DNA from: JBMNNU01 sp050942695
GTDB lineage: Bacteria; Chloroflexota; UBA6077
Direction: 5' to 3'
Assembly: GCA_050942695.1 (NCBI GenBank)
Contig: JBMNNU010000225.1
Location: 1-5,399 of the forward strand
Length of the DNA: 5,399 nt
A program made the position numbers and the translations under genes. The notes beneath the pieces are model-generated. The model was given only the letters and a program-made list of their open reading frames with translations. It ran no database searches and was not told where the DNA came from. This document shows, in pieces, positions 5,097-5,399 of this stretch (position 1 is its first letter; each line of letters starts with the position of its first letter).

Positions 5097-5106
5097 TGGA
5101 GGTCGG

Positions 5107-5399
5107 ATGGCAAGATATACAGAGTCGGTTTGCCGCCTCTGCCGGCGGCAAGGGGTTAAGCTGTTTCTCAAGGGTGATAAATGCTTTGGTCCAAAATGTC
5201 CGGTCGAAAGGCGGAATTATGCCCCTGGAGAGCATGGACAGAGGCGGCGAAAGATTTCGGATTACGGTATTCAATTAAAAGAGAAGCAGAAGATCAAAGA
5301 CATTTACGGAGTGCTAGAGCGTCAGTTCCGGAAGACTTTCGAGCAGGCGGAGCGCCGCCCCGGGATCACAGGGGAAAACCTACTGCAGATCCTGGAAAT
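5107..5399 (+). CDS. rpsD: 30S ribosomal protein S4, zinc-binding form (3' end outside window)
   Basis: S4 is a primary 16S rRNA-binding protein that nucleates 30S assembly and sits at the mRNA entry tunnel. In several bacteria it also represses its own operon by binding mRNA. The 97 visible residues start MARYTESVCRLCRRQGVKLF and contain Cys9, Cys12, Cys26 and Cys31 (C-x2-C-x13-C-x4-C), the N-terminal zinc site. RRNYAPGEHGQRRRKISDYG (35-54) and LKEKQKIKDIYGVLERQFRK (57-76) follow, both classic S4. The RNA-binding S4 domain proper would follow beyond the window, and the full length is expected to be near 205 residues. ATG 5107 gives the family N-terminus; GGAGGT at 5098-5103 is only 3 bases from it, closer than usual. 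rpoA and rplQ would be expected next. Confidence 0.97.
   Translation, partial: MARYTESVCRLCRRQGVKLFLKGDKCFGPKCPVERRNYAPGEHGQRRRKISDYGIQLKEKQKIKDIYGVLERQFRKTFEQAERRPGITGENLLQILE

Noticed and set aside
5096..5278. Plus-strand frame of 60 codons starting just upstream of rpsD
   Set aside because: It overlaps the true rpsD frame, which encodes an unmistakable S4 N-terminus. This frame has no recognisable features.

Overview
This window is a stretch of the main bacterial ribosomal-protein (S10/spc/alpha-type) cluster, all on the + strand. The order is the tail of rplF, then rplR, rpsE, rpmD, rplO, secY, adk, infA, rpmJ, rpsM, rpsK and the first 97 codons of rpsD. The presence of adk and infA between secY and rpmJ, and of rpsD straight after rpsK, is an arrangement found in Gram-positive and related phyla rather than in Proteobacteria. 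The moderately high GC content, the zinc-binding forms of L36 and S4, the four-cysteine adenylate kinase and the wording of S13, S11 and IF-1 would fit a Chloroflexota-like or other deep-branching, possibly uncultured, bacterium. That placement is an impression from the proteins and has not been tested by a search. All products are housekeeping proteins. No defence system, phage, transposase, CRISPR array or unknown protein gene is visible.

Layout: bases 1-2872 (rplF tail to secY) are extremely compact. The genes overlap by 4-8 bases or lie about 12 bases apart, and several stops and starts share bases (TTGA, ATGA), so translation is probably coupled along the whole block. From secY onward the gene order stays canonical but spacers open up. 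They are 50 bases before adk, 24 before rpmJ, 118 before rpsM, 68 before rpsK and 168 before rpsD. Only adk-infA remains tightly coupled, with 3 bases between them.

Three of those spacers hold distinct repeat structures: a 20-bp tandem duplication that includes the secY stop codon (2867-2906); a 66-base imperfect palindrome built from 8-base units centred on AAATTT (3981-4046); and two oppositely oriented arrays of 7-base units flanking a 68-base core, ending one base before the rpsD ribosome binding site (4941-5096). A smaller GC-rich palindrome lies in the rpsM-rpsK spacer. These non-coding insertions are the most interesting content of the window.

Functionally, L6, L18, L30, L15 and L36 are 50S proteins and S5, S13, S11 and S4 are 30S proteins. 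SecY is the protein-translocation channel, IF-1 is an initiation factor, and adenylate kinase balances adenine nucleotides. The alpha-operon genes rpoA and rplQ would be expected just beyond the right edge. Six of the ten complete genes start with GTG or TTG.
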